From the NCBI GenBank assembly GCA_018261955.1, contig JAGTRK010000004.1, positions 62,001 to 126,000 on the forward strand: a DNA stretch of 64,000 bases. The letters run 5' to 3'. Of this stretch, positions 10,341 through 20,200 are shown piece by piece. Both the position numbers and the translations under genes were made by a program. Source of the stretch: Burkholderiaceae bacterium. GTDB lineage: Bacteria > Pseudomonadota > Gammaproteobacteria > Burkholderiales > Burkholderiaceae. The notes under the pieces were generated by a model. The model searched no databases, was not told the DNA's origin, and saw only the letters and a list, made by a program, of their open reading frames with translations. How positions within the stretch are numbered: position 1 is the first letter of the stretch; each line of letters starts with the position of its first letter.

Positions 10341-11606
10341 ATGCATCTAAACGAACTCAAATCCCTCCCCATCAAAGCCCTTGTCGACAACGCACTCGAA
10401 ATGGGCATCGAAAATGCCAGCCGTCTGCGCAAACAAGAATTGATGTTCGCCATCCTCAAACGCCATGCCAAAGCAGGCGAGTCGGTATTTGGCGATGGCA
10501 CGCTCGAAGTGCTCCCCGATGGCTTTGGCTTTTTGCGCTCGCCCGATACGTCCTACCTTGCCAGCACCGACGATATTTATATTTCGCCTGCGCAAATCCG
10601 CCGTTTTAACTTGCACACGGGCGACACCATTGAGGGCGAGGTGCGCACACCCAAGGACAATGAGCGTTATTTCGCTTTGGTCAAAGTCGAGAAAGTCAAT
10701 GGCTTGCCGCCTGAGCACACCAAGCACCGCATCATGTTTGAAAACTTGACGGCAATTCATCCGAATACATTGCTGCCATTAGAGCGCGACATTCGCGCGG
10801 AAGAAAACATCACAGGGCGCATCATTGACCTGATTGCGCCAATCGGTTTGGGACAGCGCGGCTTGATTGTGGCGCAACCCAAATCGGGCAAAACCGTGAT
10901 GCTGCAAAACATCGCCCATGCGATTTCGGCGAACCGCCCTGATGTCGAACTTTTCGTATTGCTGATTGACGAGCGCCCTGAGGAAGTGACTGAAATGCAA
11001 CGCTCGGTGCGCGGTGAAGTCATCGCCTCGACCTTTGATGAACCTGCCACGCGCCACGTACAAGCAGCAGAAATGGTGATTGAGAAAGCCAAACGTTTGA
11101 CCGAAACAGGCAAAGACGTGGTAATTTTGCTCGACTCCATCACGCGTCTGGCGCGTGCGTACAACAACGTGATTCCCTCATCGGGCAAAGTTTTAACGGG
11201 CGGTGTCGATGCCAACGCCCTACAACGCCCCAAACGATTTTTCGGCGCGGCACGCAATATCGAAGAGGGCGGCTCACTGACCATCATTGCCACCGCCTTA
11301 ATTGATACGGGATCACGCATGGACGATGTGATTTTTGAAGAATTCAAAGGCACGGGCAATATGGAACTCTCACTTGACCGCAAAATGTCTGAAAAACGCG
11401 TTTATCCAAGTATTTCATTGAATAAATCAGGTACACGCCGTGAGGAATTGCTCCTCAAACCCGATGTGTTGCAAAAAATCTGGATTTTGCGCAAATTCCT
11501 CTACGATATGGACGATATTGCGGCTATGGAATTCATTTTAGACAAAATGAAACAAACCAAAAACAATGCGGAATTTTTTGACATGATGTTGCGTGGCGGT
11601 AAATAA
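10341..11606 (+). CDS. rho: Transcription termination factor Rho
   Basis: At 421 residues it is close to E. coli Rho (419). It begins [10 protein letters not shown], has the RNA-binding cold-shock-like domain (about 50-115, with GFGFLRS), the Walker A loop [11 protein letters not shown] near residue 180, a Walker B region ([17 protein letters not shown]) and the secondary RNA-binding loop around [12 protein letters not shown]. It acts as a hexameric RNA-DNA helicase that ends Rho-dependent transcripts. rpmE, which often follows rho in betaproteobacteria, is absent; an M23 peptidase gene comes next after 230 bases. Confidence 0.98.
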   Translation: MHLNELKSLPIKALVDNALEMGIENASRLRKQELMFAILKRHAKAGESVFGDGTLEVLPDGFGFLRSPDTSYLASTDDIYISPAQIRRFNLHTGDTIEGEVRTPKDNERYFALVKVEKVNGLPPEHTKHRIMFENLTAIHPNTLLPLERDIRAEENITGRIIDLIAPIGLGQRGLIVAQPKSGKTVMLQNIAHAISANRPDVELFVLLIDERPEEVTEMQRSVRGEVIASTFDEPATRHVQAAEMVIEKAKRLTETGKDVVILLDSITRLARAYNNVIPSSGKVLTGGVDANALQRPKRFFGAARNIEEGGSLTIIATALIDTGSRMDDVIFEEFKGTGNMELSLDRKMSEKRVYPSISLNKSGTRREELLLKPDVLQKIWILRKFLYDMDDIAAMEFILDKMKQTKNNAEFFDMMLRGGK

Positions 11607-11839
11607 GCTTCAAAGACTCGCCAATACTTGAGATGTGCCAATATTTAACCGTATTTTTTGAATTGATTGAACTGCCCTCATTTTGAGCCGATACAAAAAA
11701 ATTTCGAGATTGAGCAATTATTGTTTATAATCAACACCCCCAAAGTTTTACTATTTAGGTAGTTTTACTAAACGGTTATTGAATGCAGCAACCGCATGTC
11801 TGCGTTTGCTTGCATTTTTTTGTGCTTAACAGGAAACTT

Positions 11840-12700
11840 ATGAGCAAATCCAAGCGTTCAACGGTGCTGATTGTTGATCCAAATCAGACCCAATCGATTG
11901 AGGTCAACACGCAATTGCTACGCCATCTAAAACCCATTTTAATGGGTTTGGGCATTGCAACTGTTGTATTGAGCATTGGCGTTGTATCTTTGGTGATTCG
12001 TAATTATACAACCACAAAAGACAACCAAGCCTTGCGCCAAAAAGTCGGTGATTTAGAAGGCTACACCTCCGCTGAGGTCAACGCAAAAATTAACGAGTTG
12101 CGTAAATCTGAAAAAGCTGTCTTAGAACTGCAAAATTATCTACAAGAGCGCGGCGCGTTCACTCCGCCACCACAAAAACCCATTGATGATGGCAAGCCCA
12201 ACAGTGCAGCAGGTGGTCCTGCTCTAAAAATCTCTGCGCCTATGCCATTCATGGGTTCATTTGCACAGAACACTCAAAATCTATTAGAAGCAGTCAAGAA
12301 AATGCCTTTAGGCTTGCCCGCTCCAACTGAAATAAGTTCTCGCTTTGGCAATCGATTCAACCCATTTACGGGTGGGGGTGGCGAATTTCACCCTGGTTTG
12401 GATTTTCGAGGTGAAATCGGAGACCCGATTAAATCAACCGCTTCGGGCATGGTCAATTTTGCTGGCTATCAAAATGGCTATGGCAATGTGGTACGCATCA
12501 GTTTAGACAACGGTTATGAAATTTTATTTGGGCACATGTCTGAAATAGATGTGCGACAAGGTCAAACCGTCCACGCTGGCGACATGGTGGGTAAAGTGGG
12601 TTCAACAGGACGCTCAACAGGGCCACACATACACTATGAAATTCGCAAAGATGGTACACCGATTGATCCCGAACCATTTTTGACCCTATCGTCTCGATAA
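11840..12700 (+). CDS. M23 (LytM) family peptidoglycan endopeptidase
   Basis: A 286-residue protein from the ATG preceded by AGGAAAC; the frame extends 19 codons further up without coding character. A transmembrane segment at about residues 31-53 follows a short cytoplasmic N-terminus, then a predicted coiled coil (about 60-105), then the M23 domain (about 190-280). The zinc and catalytic residues are intact: HPGLDF, FGHMSEI and GPHIHYEI. It should cleave peptide crosslinks in the periplasm. The bactofilin gene starts 22 bases downstream. Linked M23-bactofilin pairs control cell shape in Helicobacter and Hyphomonas-type bacteria, so a shape or local-wall role is inferred. Confidence 0.9.
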   Translation: MSKSKRSTVLIVDPNQTQSIEVNTQLLRHLKPILMGLGIATVVLSIGVVSLVIRNYTTTKDNQALRQKVGDLEGYTSAEVNAKINELRKSEKAVLELQNYLQERGAFTPPPQKPIDDGKPNSAAGGPALKISAPMPFMGSFAQNTQNLLEAVKKMPLGLPAPTEISSRFGNRFNPFTGGGGEFHPGLDFRGEIGDPIKSTASGMVNFAGYQNGYGNVVRISLDNGYEILFGHMSEIDVRQGQTVHAGDMVGKVGSTGRSTGPHIHYEIRKDGTPIDPEPFLTLSSR

Positions 12701-12722
12701 TTTTTGAAAATTAGTACCGACT

Positions 12723-13124
12723 ATGTTTAACAATAAAAAAACCAACGATGTTACAGTGAGTATCAATACCGCCAATATCAGCACTCTCGTCGGCGAAGGC
12801 TGTCAAATTAAGGGCGATGTATCCGCTAAAAATTCAATTAAAATCGAAGGTCATATTCAAGGCAACCTCGCCATTGATGGCAGCGTCATCATTGGCGAAA
12901 AAGGCGTCGTGCAAGGGGATGTGCGTTGCGCAGATTTGGTCATATTTGGTCGTTTAGAGGGGAATATCAATGCACGCCAACTGCAACTCAAACAGACCGC
13001 ACACATTCAGGGCAATATTGAAGCGCAAACGCTACAAATAGACCCTGGTGCCATTTATCAAGGCAGCGTGACCATGAAAACAGGTGCAAACCCAACCCTC
13101 AAAAGCCCTCCAGAGCAAGCATAA
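12723..13124 (+). CDS. Bactofilin family cytoskeletal protein
   Basis: A 133-residue protein with the bactofilin (DUF583/CcmA) core of short beta-helical repeats at about residues 20-120, visible as regularly spaced Gly/Ile/Val turns (IKGDVSAKNSIKIEGHIQGN, VQGDVRCADLVIFGRLEGN). Such proteins polymerise without nucleotide, often at the inner membrane. The gene follows the M23 endopeptidase by 22 bases and probably shares its transcript, which a terminator closes just downstream. By analogy it would position the peptidase. No membrane-targeting helix is obvious beyond the short N-terminal tail. Confidence 0.9.
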   Translation: MFNNKKTNDVTVSINTANISTLVGEGCQIKGDVSAKNSIKIEGHIQGNLAIDGSVIIGEKGVVQGDVRCADLVIFGRLEGNINARQLQLKQTAHIQGNIEAQTLQIDPGAIYQGSVTMKTGANPTLKSPPEQA

Positions 13125-13145
13125 GGTCTATAGGCGCACCAAGTA

Positions 13146-13177
13146 GGCTTGACATTCATTGTCAAGTCTTTGTTTTT
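13146..13177 (+). terminator. Terminator after the bactofilin gene
   Basis: A stem formed by AGGCTTGACA and TGTCAAGTCT around 13145-13169 (one G-T pair, 5-base loop) is followed by TTGTTTTTT. It ends the M23-bactofilin transcript and overlaps the promoter of the next operon. Confidence 0.75.
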
Positions 13178-13188
13178 TCACGTATAAT
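13159..13188 (+). promoter_or_regulatory. Sigma-70 promoter for fmdB-DUF502-aspS
   Basis: A -35 box TTGTCA (13159-13164) and a perfect -10 box TATAAT (13183-13188) are 18 bases apart. The start site would be about 60 bases before fmdB. The -35 box lies in the second arm of the upstream terminator. Confidence 0.7.
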
Positions 13189-13255
13189 ACGCCCTGTTTT
13201 GCCACATCGATTTGTATTGAACGATGTGGTGTTTGCTTTATGGAGTTTAGAAAAA

Positions 13256-13522
13256 ATGCCAATTTACGCCTACCGTTGTGGTGAATGCGGTCACAGCCAA
13301 GATGTATTGCAAAAAATCAATGATGCGCCGCTCACGACTTGCCCTGCGTGCGCGCAGGAATCATTGAGCAAACAAGTGACCGCCGCTGGTTTTGCCCTCA
13401 AAGGCACGGGTTGGTATACCACCGATTTCAAAGGCGGCGCATCCTCATGTCCTGCCGTGCAAGAAGCGGCAGCCAATGACACACTCCCGCCACCGTGTGC
13501 GGGCACTTGCACCGCTCAATAA
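13256..13522 (+). CDS. FmdB-family zinc-ribbon protein
   Basis: An 88-residue protein beginning MPIYAYRCGECGH. Cys8, Cys11, Cys29 and Cys32 form a zinc ribbon typical of the FmdB/CxxC regulatory family, and the segment GTGWYTTDFKG is also characteristic. The ATG used has GGAG upstream; the frame runs 19 codons higher without support. It is the first gene of the fmdB-DUF502-aspS operon, with a promoter about 70-100 bases before it. FmdB was named from a putative regulator of formamidase, but the role of most members is unknown, and none is assigned here. Confidence 0.9.
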   Translation: MPIYAYRCGECGHSQDVLQKINDAPLTTCPACAQESLSKQVTAAGFALKGTGWYTTDFKGGASSCPAVQEAAANDTLPPPCAGTCTAQ

Positions 13523-13541
13523 TTTTAGAACTGACATACGT

Positions 13542-14222
13542 ATGCTCAATCATTTAACCAGCGCGAAAATCCGCAAATACTTGGTCACAGGAGTATTGGT
13601 GTGGGTGCCTGTCATCATTACCATTTCGGTCATTGCTTGGGGCATGGGCATTTTGCAGGGGATTTTTACCAGCGTCGTGGATGCCGTGGTCACGTTTTTA
13701 CCTGCACCTTTGGCCAACGATGTGGCGAAGGTTAAAGACATTCCCGGCCTGGGGGTGATTTTGGTGGTATTGGTCTTATTCAGCACAGGCATGATGGCAG
13801 CTAATTTTTTGGGACAATGGTTTTTGCGCGTCATGGATACCTTGCTCTCCAACATACCCATCATTAAAACCGTATATGGCAGCGTTAAACAAGTCTCCGA
13901 CACGCTGTTTTCCAGCAGCGGGCAAGCCTTTCGCAAGACACTTTTGGTACAATACCCGCGCACGGGCGTATGGACGGTGGCATTTCAGACAGGCACACCC
14001 TCTGGGCAAATTGCAAAAAATATTCCAGATAATTGCATCAGTGTCTACGTACCCACAACCCCTAATCCGACCTCTGGTTTTTTCCTAATTATGGCAAAAA
14101 CCGATGTGGTTGAACTGAATATGAGCGTGGATGAAGCACTCAAATACATTATTTCTATGGGTGTGGTTGACCTTGAAACGCTTGAAAAAAAGCCCTTAGA
14201 ACAGTCGAAACCTAAACTTTAA
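13542..14222 (+). CDS. DUF502 family membrane protein
   Basis: A 226-residue integral membrane protein of the DUF502 family, starting [14 protein letters not shown]. Hydrophobic segments lie at about residues 13-36 and 65-90. The conserved segment between them and the soluble part reads [17 protein letters not shown], with the later [12 protein letters not shown]-like motif present as [12 protein letters not shown]. It follows fmdB by 19 bases and precedes aspS by 44 bases, the order common in Burkholderiales. Biochemical function is unknown. Upstream in-frame codons overlap fmdB and were not used. Confidence 0.9.
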   Translation: MLNHLTSAKIRKYLVTGVLVWVPVIITISVIAWGMGILQGIFTSVVDAVVTFLPAPLANDVAKVKDIPGLGVILVVLVLFSTGMMAANFLGQWFLRVMDTLLSNIPIIKTVYGSVKQVSDTLFSSSGQAFRKTLLVQYPRTGVWTVAFQTGTPSGQIAKNIPDNCISVYVPTTPNPTSGFFLIMAKTDVVELNMSVDEALKYIISMGVVDLETLEKKPLEQSKPKL

Positions 14223-14266
14223 TATTTAATATTTGCACTTTTACATTTAACAGCGAAAGTAAACAC

Positions 14267-16066
14267 ATGAGTATGCGCAGTCATTTTTGTGGTCTTGTGA
14301 CCAAAGAGTCCGTTGAACAAACCGTCACGTTGTGTGGCTGGGTCAATCGTCGCCGCGACCACGGCGGTGTGATTTTTTTGGATGTGCGCGACAAAGAAGG
14401 CTTGGTACAAGTGGTCTGCAATCCCGACGATGCGGCGATGTTTGAACTCGCATCTTCATTGCGCAACGAGTTTTGTGTAAAAATCTCAGGGCGCGTGGTT
14501 CTGCGCGATACGGCTTTGATCAATCCCAAATTACCGACAGGCGAAATCGAAGTAGTGTGTAAAGAGTTGGAAATTCTCAACCCATCGGTCACGCCGCCGT
14601 TCCAATTGGATGAAGACAACCTTTCTGAAACCATTCGCCTGACCCATCGTGTGCTCGATTTGCGCCGCCCGCAAATGCAATACAATATGAAACTGCGCTA
14701 CCGTGCGGCGATGGCGATGCGAAAATTTTTGGACGCGAACGACTTTATCGACATCGAAACCCCGATGCTGACCAAATCCACACCCGAAGGCGCACGCGAC
14801 TACCTTGTGCCCTCACGCGTGCACGATGGTCATTTTTTTGCATTGCCGCAATCGCCGCAGTTATTCAAACAAATGCTGATGGTTGCTGGCTTTGACCGAT
14901 ATTATCAAATCGTCAAATGTTTTCGTGACGAGGATCTACGTGCTGACCGCCAACCTGAATTTACCCAAGTGGATATTGAAACCTCTTTTATGACTGAAGA
15001 GGACATCCGCGAAACATTCGAGGGCATGATACGTGGCGTGTTCAAGGAAGTTTTGAATGTGGAACTCGCCAATCCATTCCCTGTGATGAGTTATGCCGAG
15101 GCGATGCATTTGTACGGCTCGGACAAACCCGACATGCGCATTCCCCTGCAATTCACCGAACTCACCGAAGTGATGAAAAACGTCGAGTTCAAAGTATTCA
15201 ACTCAGCAGCGAATTTACCTGATGGACGTGTGGTGGCATTGCGCGTGCCCAATGGCGCAGACATCTCACGCTCAGAAATTGATGCGTACACGCAATTTGT
15301 CGGCATCTACGGTGCACGTGGTCTGGCATACATCAAGGTCAACGACATCACTGCGGGGCGCGATGGTTTGCAATCGCCGATTGTCAAAAACATTGACGAT
15401 GCCGCATTGACTGAAATTTTGAAGCGCACGGGTGCGCAAACAGGCGACATTATATTTTTCGGCGCAGACCGCGCCAAAGTCGTGAACGATGCCATTGGCG
15501 CGTTGCGCATTAAAATCGGTCACGAAAAAGGGCACGCCTCTAAAGACTGGCGACCGTTGTGGGTGGTGGACTTCCCGATGTTCGAGTACGACGATGAAGC
15601 CAAACGCTACGTCGCCTGTCACCATCCGTTTACCGCGCCCAAAGACGGTCACGAAGACTTCCTCAGCTCTGACCCAGGCAAATGTATTGCCAAAGCCTAC
15701 GACATGGTGCTCAACGGCTGGGAAATCGGTGGCGGCTCAGTGCGGATTCACCGTGAAGAAGTGCAATCCAAAGTATTCCGCGCTCTGAATATTGGTGCAG
15801 AGGAAGCGCAAGAAAAATTCGGTTTCCTACTTGACGCATTGCAATACGGTGCGCCGCCGCATGGTGGGATTGCATTTGGATTAGACCGCATCGTCACCAT
15901 GATGACGGGCGCGGAATCCATTCGCGATGTGATTGCCTTCCCGAAAACCCAGCGCGCACAGTGTTTGCTCACGCAAGCACCCTCACCCGTGGACGAGAAA
16001 CAGCTGCGCGAACTGCACATTCGCCTGCGCAACACCCAAGCGAACATCGAAGTGAAAAAAGACTGA
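14267..16066 (+). CDS. aspS: Aspartyl-tRNA synthetase
   Basis: At 599 residues it has the bacterial AspRS layout: an N-terminal OB-fold anticodon-binding domain (about 1-105), class II motif 1, motif 2 ([19 protein letters not shown] near 217-235), the bacterial insertion domain (about 280-420), and motif 3 ([14 protein letters not shown] near 530-545). It charges tRNA-Asp in the cytoplasm. Whether it is the non-discriminating type that also charges tRNA-Asn cannot be decided from motifs read by eye. It is the third gene of the fmdB-DUF502-aspS run; a hairpin with a T-tract follows. Confidence 0.98.
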   Translation: MSMRSHFCGLVTKESVEQTVTLCGWVNRRRDHGGVIFLDVRDKEGLVQVVCNPDDAAMFELASSLRNEFCVKISGRVVLRDTALINPKLPTGEIEVVCKELEILNPSVTPPFQLDEDNLSETIRLTHRVLDLRRPQMQYNMKLRYRAAMAMRKFLDANDFIDIETPMLTKSTPEGARDYLVPSRVHDGHFFALPQSPQLFKQMLMVAGFDRYYQIVKCFRDEDLRADRQPEFTQVDIETSFMTEEDIRETFEGMIRGVFKEVLNVELANPFPVMSYAEAMHLYGSDKPDMRIPLQFTELTEVMKNVEFKVFNSAANLPDGRVVALRVPNGADISRSEIDAYTQFVGIYGARGLAYIKVNDITAGRDGLQSPIVKNIDDAALTEILKRTGAQTGDIIFFGADRAKVVNDAIGALRIKIGHEKGHASKDWRPLWVVDFPMFEYDDEAKRYVACHHPFTAPKDGHEDFLSSDPGKCIAKAYDMVLNGWEIGGGSVRIHREEVQSKVFRALNIGAEEAQEKFGFLLDALQYGAPPHGGIAFGLDRIVTMMTGAESIRDVIAFPKTQRAQCLLTQAPSPVDEKQLRELHIRLRNTQANIEVKKD

Positions 16067-16081
16067 TGATGTACACAACTG

Positions 16082-16119
16082 CGGCGCACAGAATCCATCA
16101 TGATGCTGTGTGCCGTTTT
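16082..16119 (+). terminator. Hairpin with short T-run after aspS
   Basis: CGGCGCACAG (16082-16091) pairs with CTGTGTGCCG (16106-16115) apart from one position, followed by four T residues. It probably reduces read-through from aspS into the rhodanese gene, whose ATG lies 18 bases later. Confidence 0.6.
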
Positions 16120-16136
16120 GTATTTGGAGAACCCTC

Positions 16137-16466
16137 ATGAACGTATTTGATCAACTCAAAGCACAAATGCGCGGCACACCCACCGAACCCCTACCCGAAA
16201 ACGCCCTCATCATTGACGTGCGCTCTGCGGGCGAATTTGCCATGGGGCATGTCGAAGGCGCGCTGAATATCCCTGTGGAGGCCATTTCCCCACACAACCT
16301 CGCATCCCTGCAAGACAAAACACAAACCCTTGTGCTGTATTGTGCCTCAGGTATGCGCTCAGGCTACGCACGCACAATGCTCATGCAAATGGGTTATACC
16401 AACGTCATCAATGCGGGCACGCCCTACGAAGCCGCGCAAACAACCCACAAACCCTTGGTTCGTTAA
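16137..16466 (+). CDS. Single-domain rhodanese-like protein
   Basis: A 109-residue rhodanese domain with the substrate loop CASGMRSG; Cys69 is the expected persulfide-carrying residue. The N-terminal IIDVRSAGEFAMGHVEGALNIP motif is typical. TTGGAGA lies eight bases before the ATG, and the frame above it has no support. It should move sulfane sulfur in the cytoplasm, although single-domain rhodaneses have many partners and none is indicated here. The GGCT-like gene begins 10 bases after its stop, so the two are likely co-transcribed. Confidence 0.92.
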   Translation: MNVFDQLKAQMRGTPTEPLPENALIIDVRSAGEFAMGHVEGALNIPVEAISPHNLASLQDKTQTLVLYCASGMRSGYARTMLMQMGYTNVINAGTPYEAAQTTHKPLVR

Positions 16467-16476
16467 GAAACAAGCC

Positions 16477-16818
16477 ATGGAAAAATTATTTTCTTACGGC
16501 ACATTGCAACAACCTGACGTTCAAATGGCGACTTTTGGGCGCGTATTGGAGGGCACAGCAGATGCCTTGGTCGGTTATGTGTTGACCGAAGTTGAAATCA
16601 CCGATGAGCAAGTCGTCCGTTTATCAGGCAAACGCTTTCACCCCATGCTTAAATACACCCGTCATTCAGACGACACGGTTGAGGGTATGGTATTTCAAAT
16701 CACAGCACAAGAGCTTGCTCAAGCCGATGTATACGAGGTGTCACTCTATGCGCGTAAACTGGCGCAACTGCGTTCAGGTGGACACGCATGGATTTATGCA
16801 CCTGTGCAGATTGATTGA
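16477..16818 (+). CDS. Gamma-glutamylcyclotransferase-like (AIG2 fold) protein
   Basis: A 113-residue protein starting MEKLFSYGTLQQPDVQ. The YGTL loop near the N-terminus is the hallmark of the GGCT/AIG2-like fold, and VEGMVFQI in the middle fits the conserved Glu-containing strand. Small members of this family act on gamma-glutamyl amines or have unknown substrates; the exact reaction cannot be assigned. It lies 10 bases after the rhodanese gene and is the last gene before a 385-base gap. A longer frame that overlaps the rhodanese gene was rejected. Confidence 0.85.
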   Translation: MEKLFSYGTLQQPDVQMATFGRVLEGTADALVGYVLTEVEITDEQVVRLSGKRFHPMLKYTRHSDDTVEGMVFQITAQELAQADVYEVSLYARKLAQLRSGGHAWIYAPVQID

Positions 16819-17203
16819 CAAATTCCACGGTCAAGAACTGGTTACACAAGCGTAGCGAAATAGATTGGCGTATTCTGAGCACGAACAATCGAGGAGGTGA
16901 CGCCATGAACCAAGACCCCCAACCCCAGAGCAACACATCAAAGCCTTAAAATTGCACTTAAAGTCAGCGCAGCAAAAGGCTTGATTGTTTGAAGCCACTG
17001 TTGATTGACACCCGCTTCTATTGTCTGGATGGAATGTCATCAATCCACATCACCTCAGATTACAGTTACAACAACCAGTTTAAATGCAGTTAAAAACACT
17101 GCCATTCAACTCTTTTTACGCTTCCAAACCACACGATTAAATAACCTTGTCACATGAGTAAATTAACATGCTGATGTCAATGTTAACCACAAGGATAGTA
17201 ATC
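16819..17203 (+). other. 385-base spacer with no recognised gene
   Basis: No open frame here resembles a known protein. A strong ribosome site at 16892-16898 precedes a 14-codon open frame (16905-16949); the rest has frequent stops in every frame. The last 100 bases are A+T-rich and probably hold the promoter of the autotransporter gene. It may be the remains of a decayed gene. Confidence 0.5.
16905..16949 (+). CDS. Possible 14-residue micro-ORF or gene remnant
   Basis: An ATG six bases after a near-perfect GAGGAGGTGA ribosome-binding sequence opens a 14-codon frame (MNQDPQPQSNTSKP) ending in TAA. The site is far better than those of most neighbouring genes, yet the peptide is proline- and polar-rich and unrecognised. 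It could be the first codons of a gene truncated by a stop, or a small regulatory ORF before the autotransporter. There is no proof that it is translated. Confidence 0.25.
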   Translation: MNQDPQPQSNTSKP

Positions 17204-20200
17204 GTGAAAACCCAAAAAAATAATTGTCAAACAACGCAGCTCTCACACAAAAAGATTGCGTATAACACGTTAAAGAAGTTCATATTGGTCACCGTGCTGT
17301 CCAATATATGTTTTTATGCCTCTGCGCAAGCACAAACCACCGACTCTATTGATGAAATAACAAAGCAAAGAGATGCATGGTTTTTGTACTTAAAAAACAA
17401 TATCGTGGGTTCTCACCCAAAACCAGGTTCGGCATTAGAAGAACTTGATCGGCAAGGCAGTGCGGCATATCAGATACTCGGTCTAAACAACGCGACTCGT
17501 CTTGAATTGGCCAATGATGAAGCAAATCAAAAGGAAAGGTACGTTTTTAGCTTATTTAATACCTCTGTTTTTGGAAAACTGTACTCAAACACTGAATCAT
17601 CTATATATGACAACAGCGACTACAAGTCATTATTTGCGATGTATTATAAAAATACCCCTTATGCACAAGATTCGCTTAATCCAGATAAAAAAGGTTCAAC
17701 ACGAGCGAGCGATTTTATTTTGAAAGATTATTACCATCGAGGTCGCCCTTATCAGGTATTAGACGATAATTATAACTACATACCTGATTATGAAACGATC
17801 TCTGGTTCGTCGTATCCAAGCGGCCACACCATGAATGGATTCAAACAGGCTGTTGTTTACGCAATGATTTTCCCAGAGCGGGGGGATGAAATATTTTCAC
17901 GAGCACTCGAAAATGGGGAAAGTCGAGTCATTTTGGGCGCGCACTTCCCTACAGATACCATCTTATCCCGAGTGTTAAACTATTATTACATGTCTCAATA
18001 TTTGAATAATCCTGTGGTGTTGCAATCAACCATAGACCATGCCAAACAAGTTCGGCTTGCTGCCGCCAATATGGTGGATTGCCCAGATTTAAAAGCTTGC
18101 TTATTACAGCAAGAGACCCCCATTACCGATGGATATGCAAAACAGAATAATGCCATTGGCTACTATGGGATATTCACAGATAAAACCCCACCTTCATACA
18201 TTACCGCCAGCCAACTACCCAGCAAGTCGGAGAATTTATTACTGTTGCGTTTTCCATACCTGTCTGCGGACGCGAGACGGACTATTTTAGCAACAACCAG
18301 TTATCCAAAAAACAGTTTGGCCAATATGGGACTTAGCCCAACTTTACAAGACAGTGGCTTAGCAGATAAATACTGGGGTTTAATAGACCTACCCAAAGCA
18401 TACAATGGGCCGACTCAACTGGATGATATCCTCGTGGTTGATCAAACACCTGGATTACCCAATGATTTAGCCGATTTCGGGACAAAAGATATTTGGAAAA
18501 ACAGTATTTCTGGTGTGGGTGGGATATTCAAGAAAGGTTCTGGAGAACTTACTTTGGCAGGAAATAACACCTATACTGGCGATACCACCGTTAATCAAGG
18601 GGTGCTCAAAGCAGGGCTTATCAATGCGTTCTCAGAAAAAAGCGGCGTCCGCATTGATAAGGACGGGACATTGGATCTAAACGGTTATCATCAAAAAATT
18701 GCCTCATTGGCAGGAGAAGGCAAGGTGTTGCTTGGATCTGGCTCACTTGATGCTGGCAGCAATGACACCAATACGACATTTGCAGGTGAGATTTCAGGCT
18801 CTGGCGGCTTAATCAAAACGGGTGCAGGCACGATGTCCTTGATGGGTAAAAATGCTTACTCTGGTCAAACCACTATCGATAATGGCGTATTAGAATTGTC
18901 CAAAGGCGCCTCGCTTGATAACAGCACAATATCGACCCAATCTACCAGTACAGTCGGTACTTCGGCCAAATCCCGCACAGGTGCTGCGACTTTTGGGACA
19001 CTAAAAGCCGTTGACAACACCCGTACAGGCTCCGTCACGAACGCAGGGAAGGTCGTCGTCAGTGCGGGCAAAACACTCTCCATCAACGGTGACTACACTA
19101 GTTCAGGTGTGACAGAAATAGCGGTCAATGGGATGAGCGACTATGGCAAAATCAATGCCACTGGGCAATTGAACTTAGGCGGGGATTTGTATGTTGACGT
19201 CAGCCAAGGCGCTCAACTGACCAATGGCAGCCTTGAATCAGTTTTAAAAGGGAATTCGATTGTGGGCGCATTCAAATCCAGCCTTACGAATAGTTTGCTG
19301 TTTAAGTTCTCTCCCCATATCAATAACAATCAGGTTGATTTGGATGTAAAAGCAGCCACAAATCAACCAAGTTCCCCAAGCACCCCGTCGCCAACACCCA
19401 ATCAACCCAATCCAGTGCCGCCAATAACCAATAAGCCTGACCCAAGCACACTTTTAGGCAGCAGCATTTTATACGGTAAAACCCTTGCCTACGGCGCGGC
19501 CGAAGCTTTGGATAAAACCTTTAAAAACAATGCCAAGACACCATTGGCCTCATACTTCTGGTCTATCACCAATAGTGAGCAAGCGGCAAATGCAGCGGTG
19601 CAAACCACCCCATTATTAACAAGACAAACCAGCGAGGTCATGCTCAATACCACCCAATTATTCCAAGGAGCAATCCAAAACCATCTGACTGCCAGTCCTG
19701 CCGCACACCACTGCAATGGCTCTGCAAGCAATGTATTTAACTCTAATTCCAACGCCGATTGTTCATGGATACAACCGTTAGGCACTTGGTCAAACCAGCA
19801 AAATAAAGGAGGGATTGCGGGTTATGATGGCACCACTTTGGGTGTCATCGGTGGGGTGGATAAGCAAATAGACGCTGCTACGCGCGTTGGTTTTTCTGCA
19901 TCCTATGCCCGAAATAATCTAACGGGCAATGAGCAATCAAATACCCGCCATACCGCAACAGTCAATATGTATCAACTGTTTGCTTATGGAAAGTATGGTT
20001 TAAATGATTCTTCTGCATTGGGTGGTTATATTGGCTCTGGTTATCACCACGTGGATGGCACAAGACCGATTCCTTTCGCTGGACTGAGTGCGCACTCATC
20101 CTACGGTGGCATACCTGTTATGAGTGGTATCGGATACAGTTACTATTGGAGGCCCACAAACAACCTCACCATCACACCACAAGTCAGGGTGGATTATTCA

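Noticed and set aside
10757-11383. 208-codon frame antisense to rho
   Set aside because: Ser-rich reverse-frame translation with no ribosome site; rho is conserved through the same bases.
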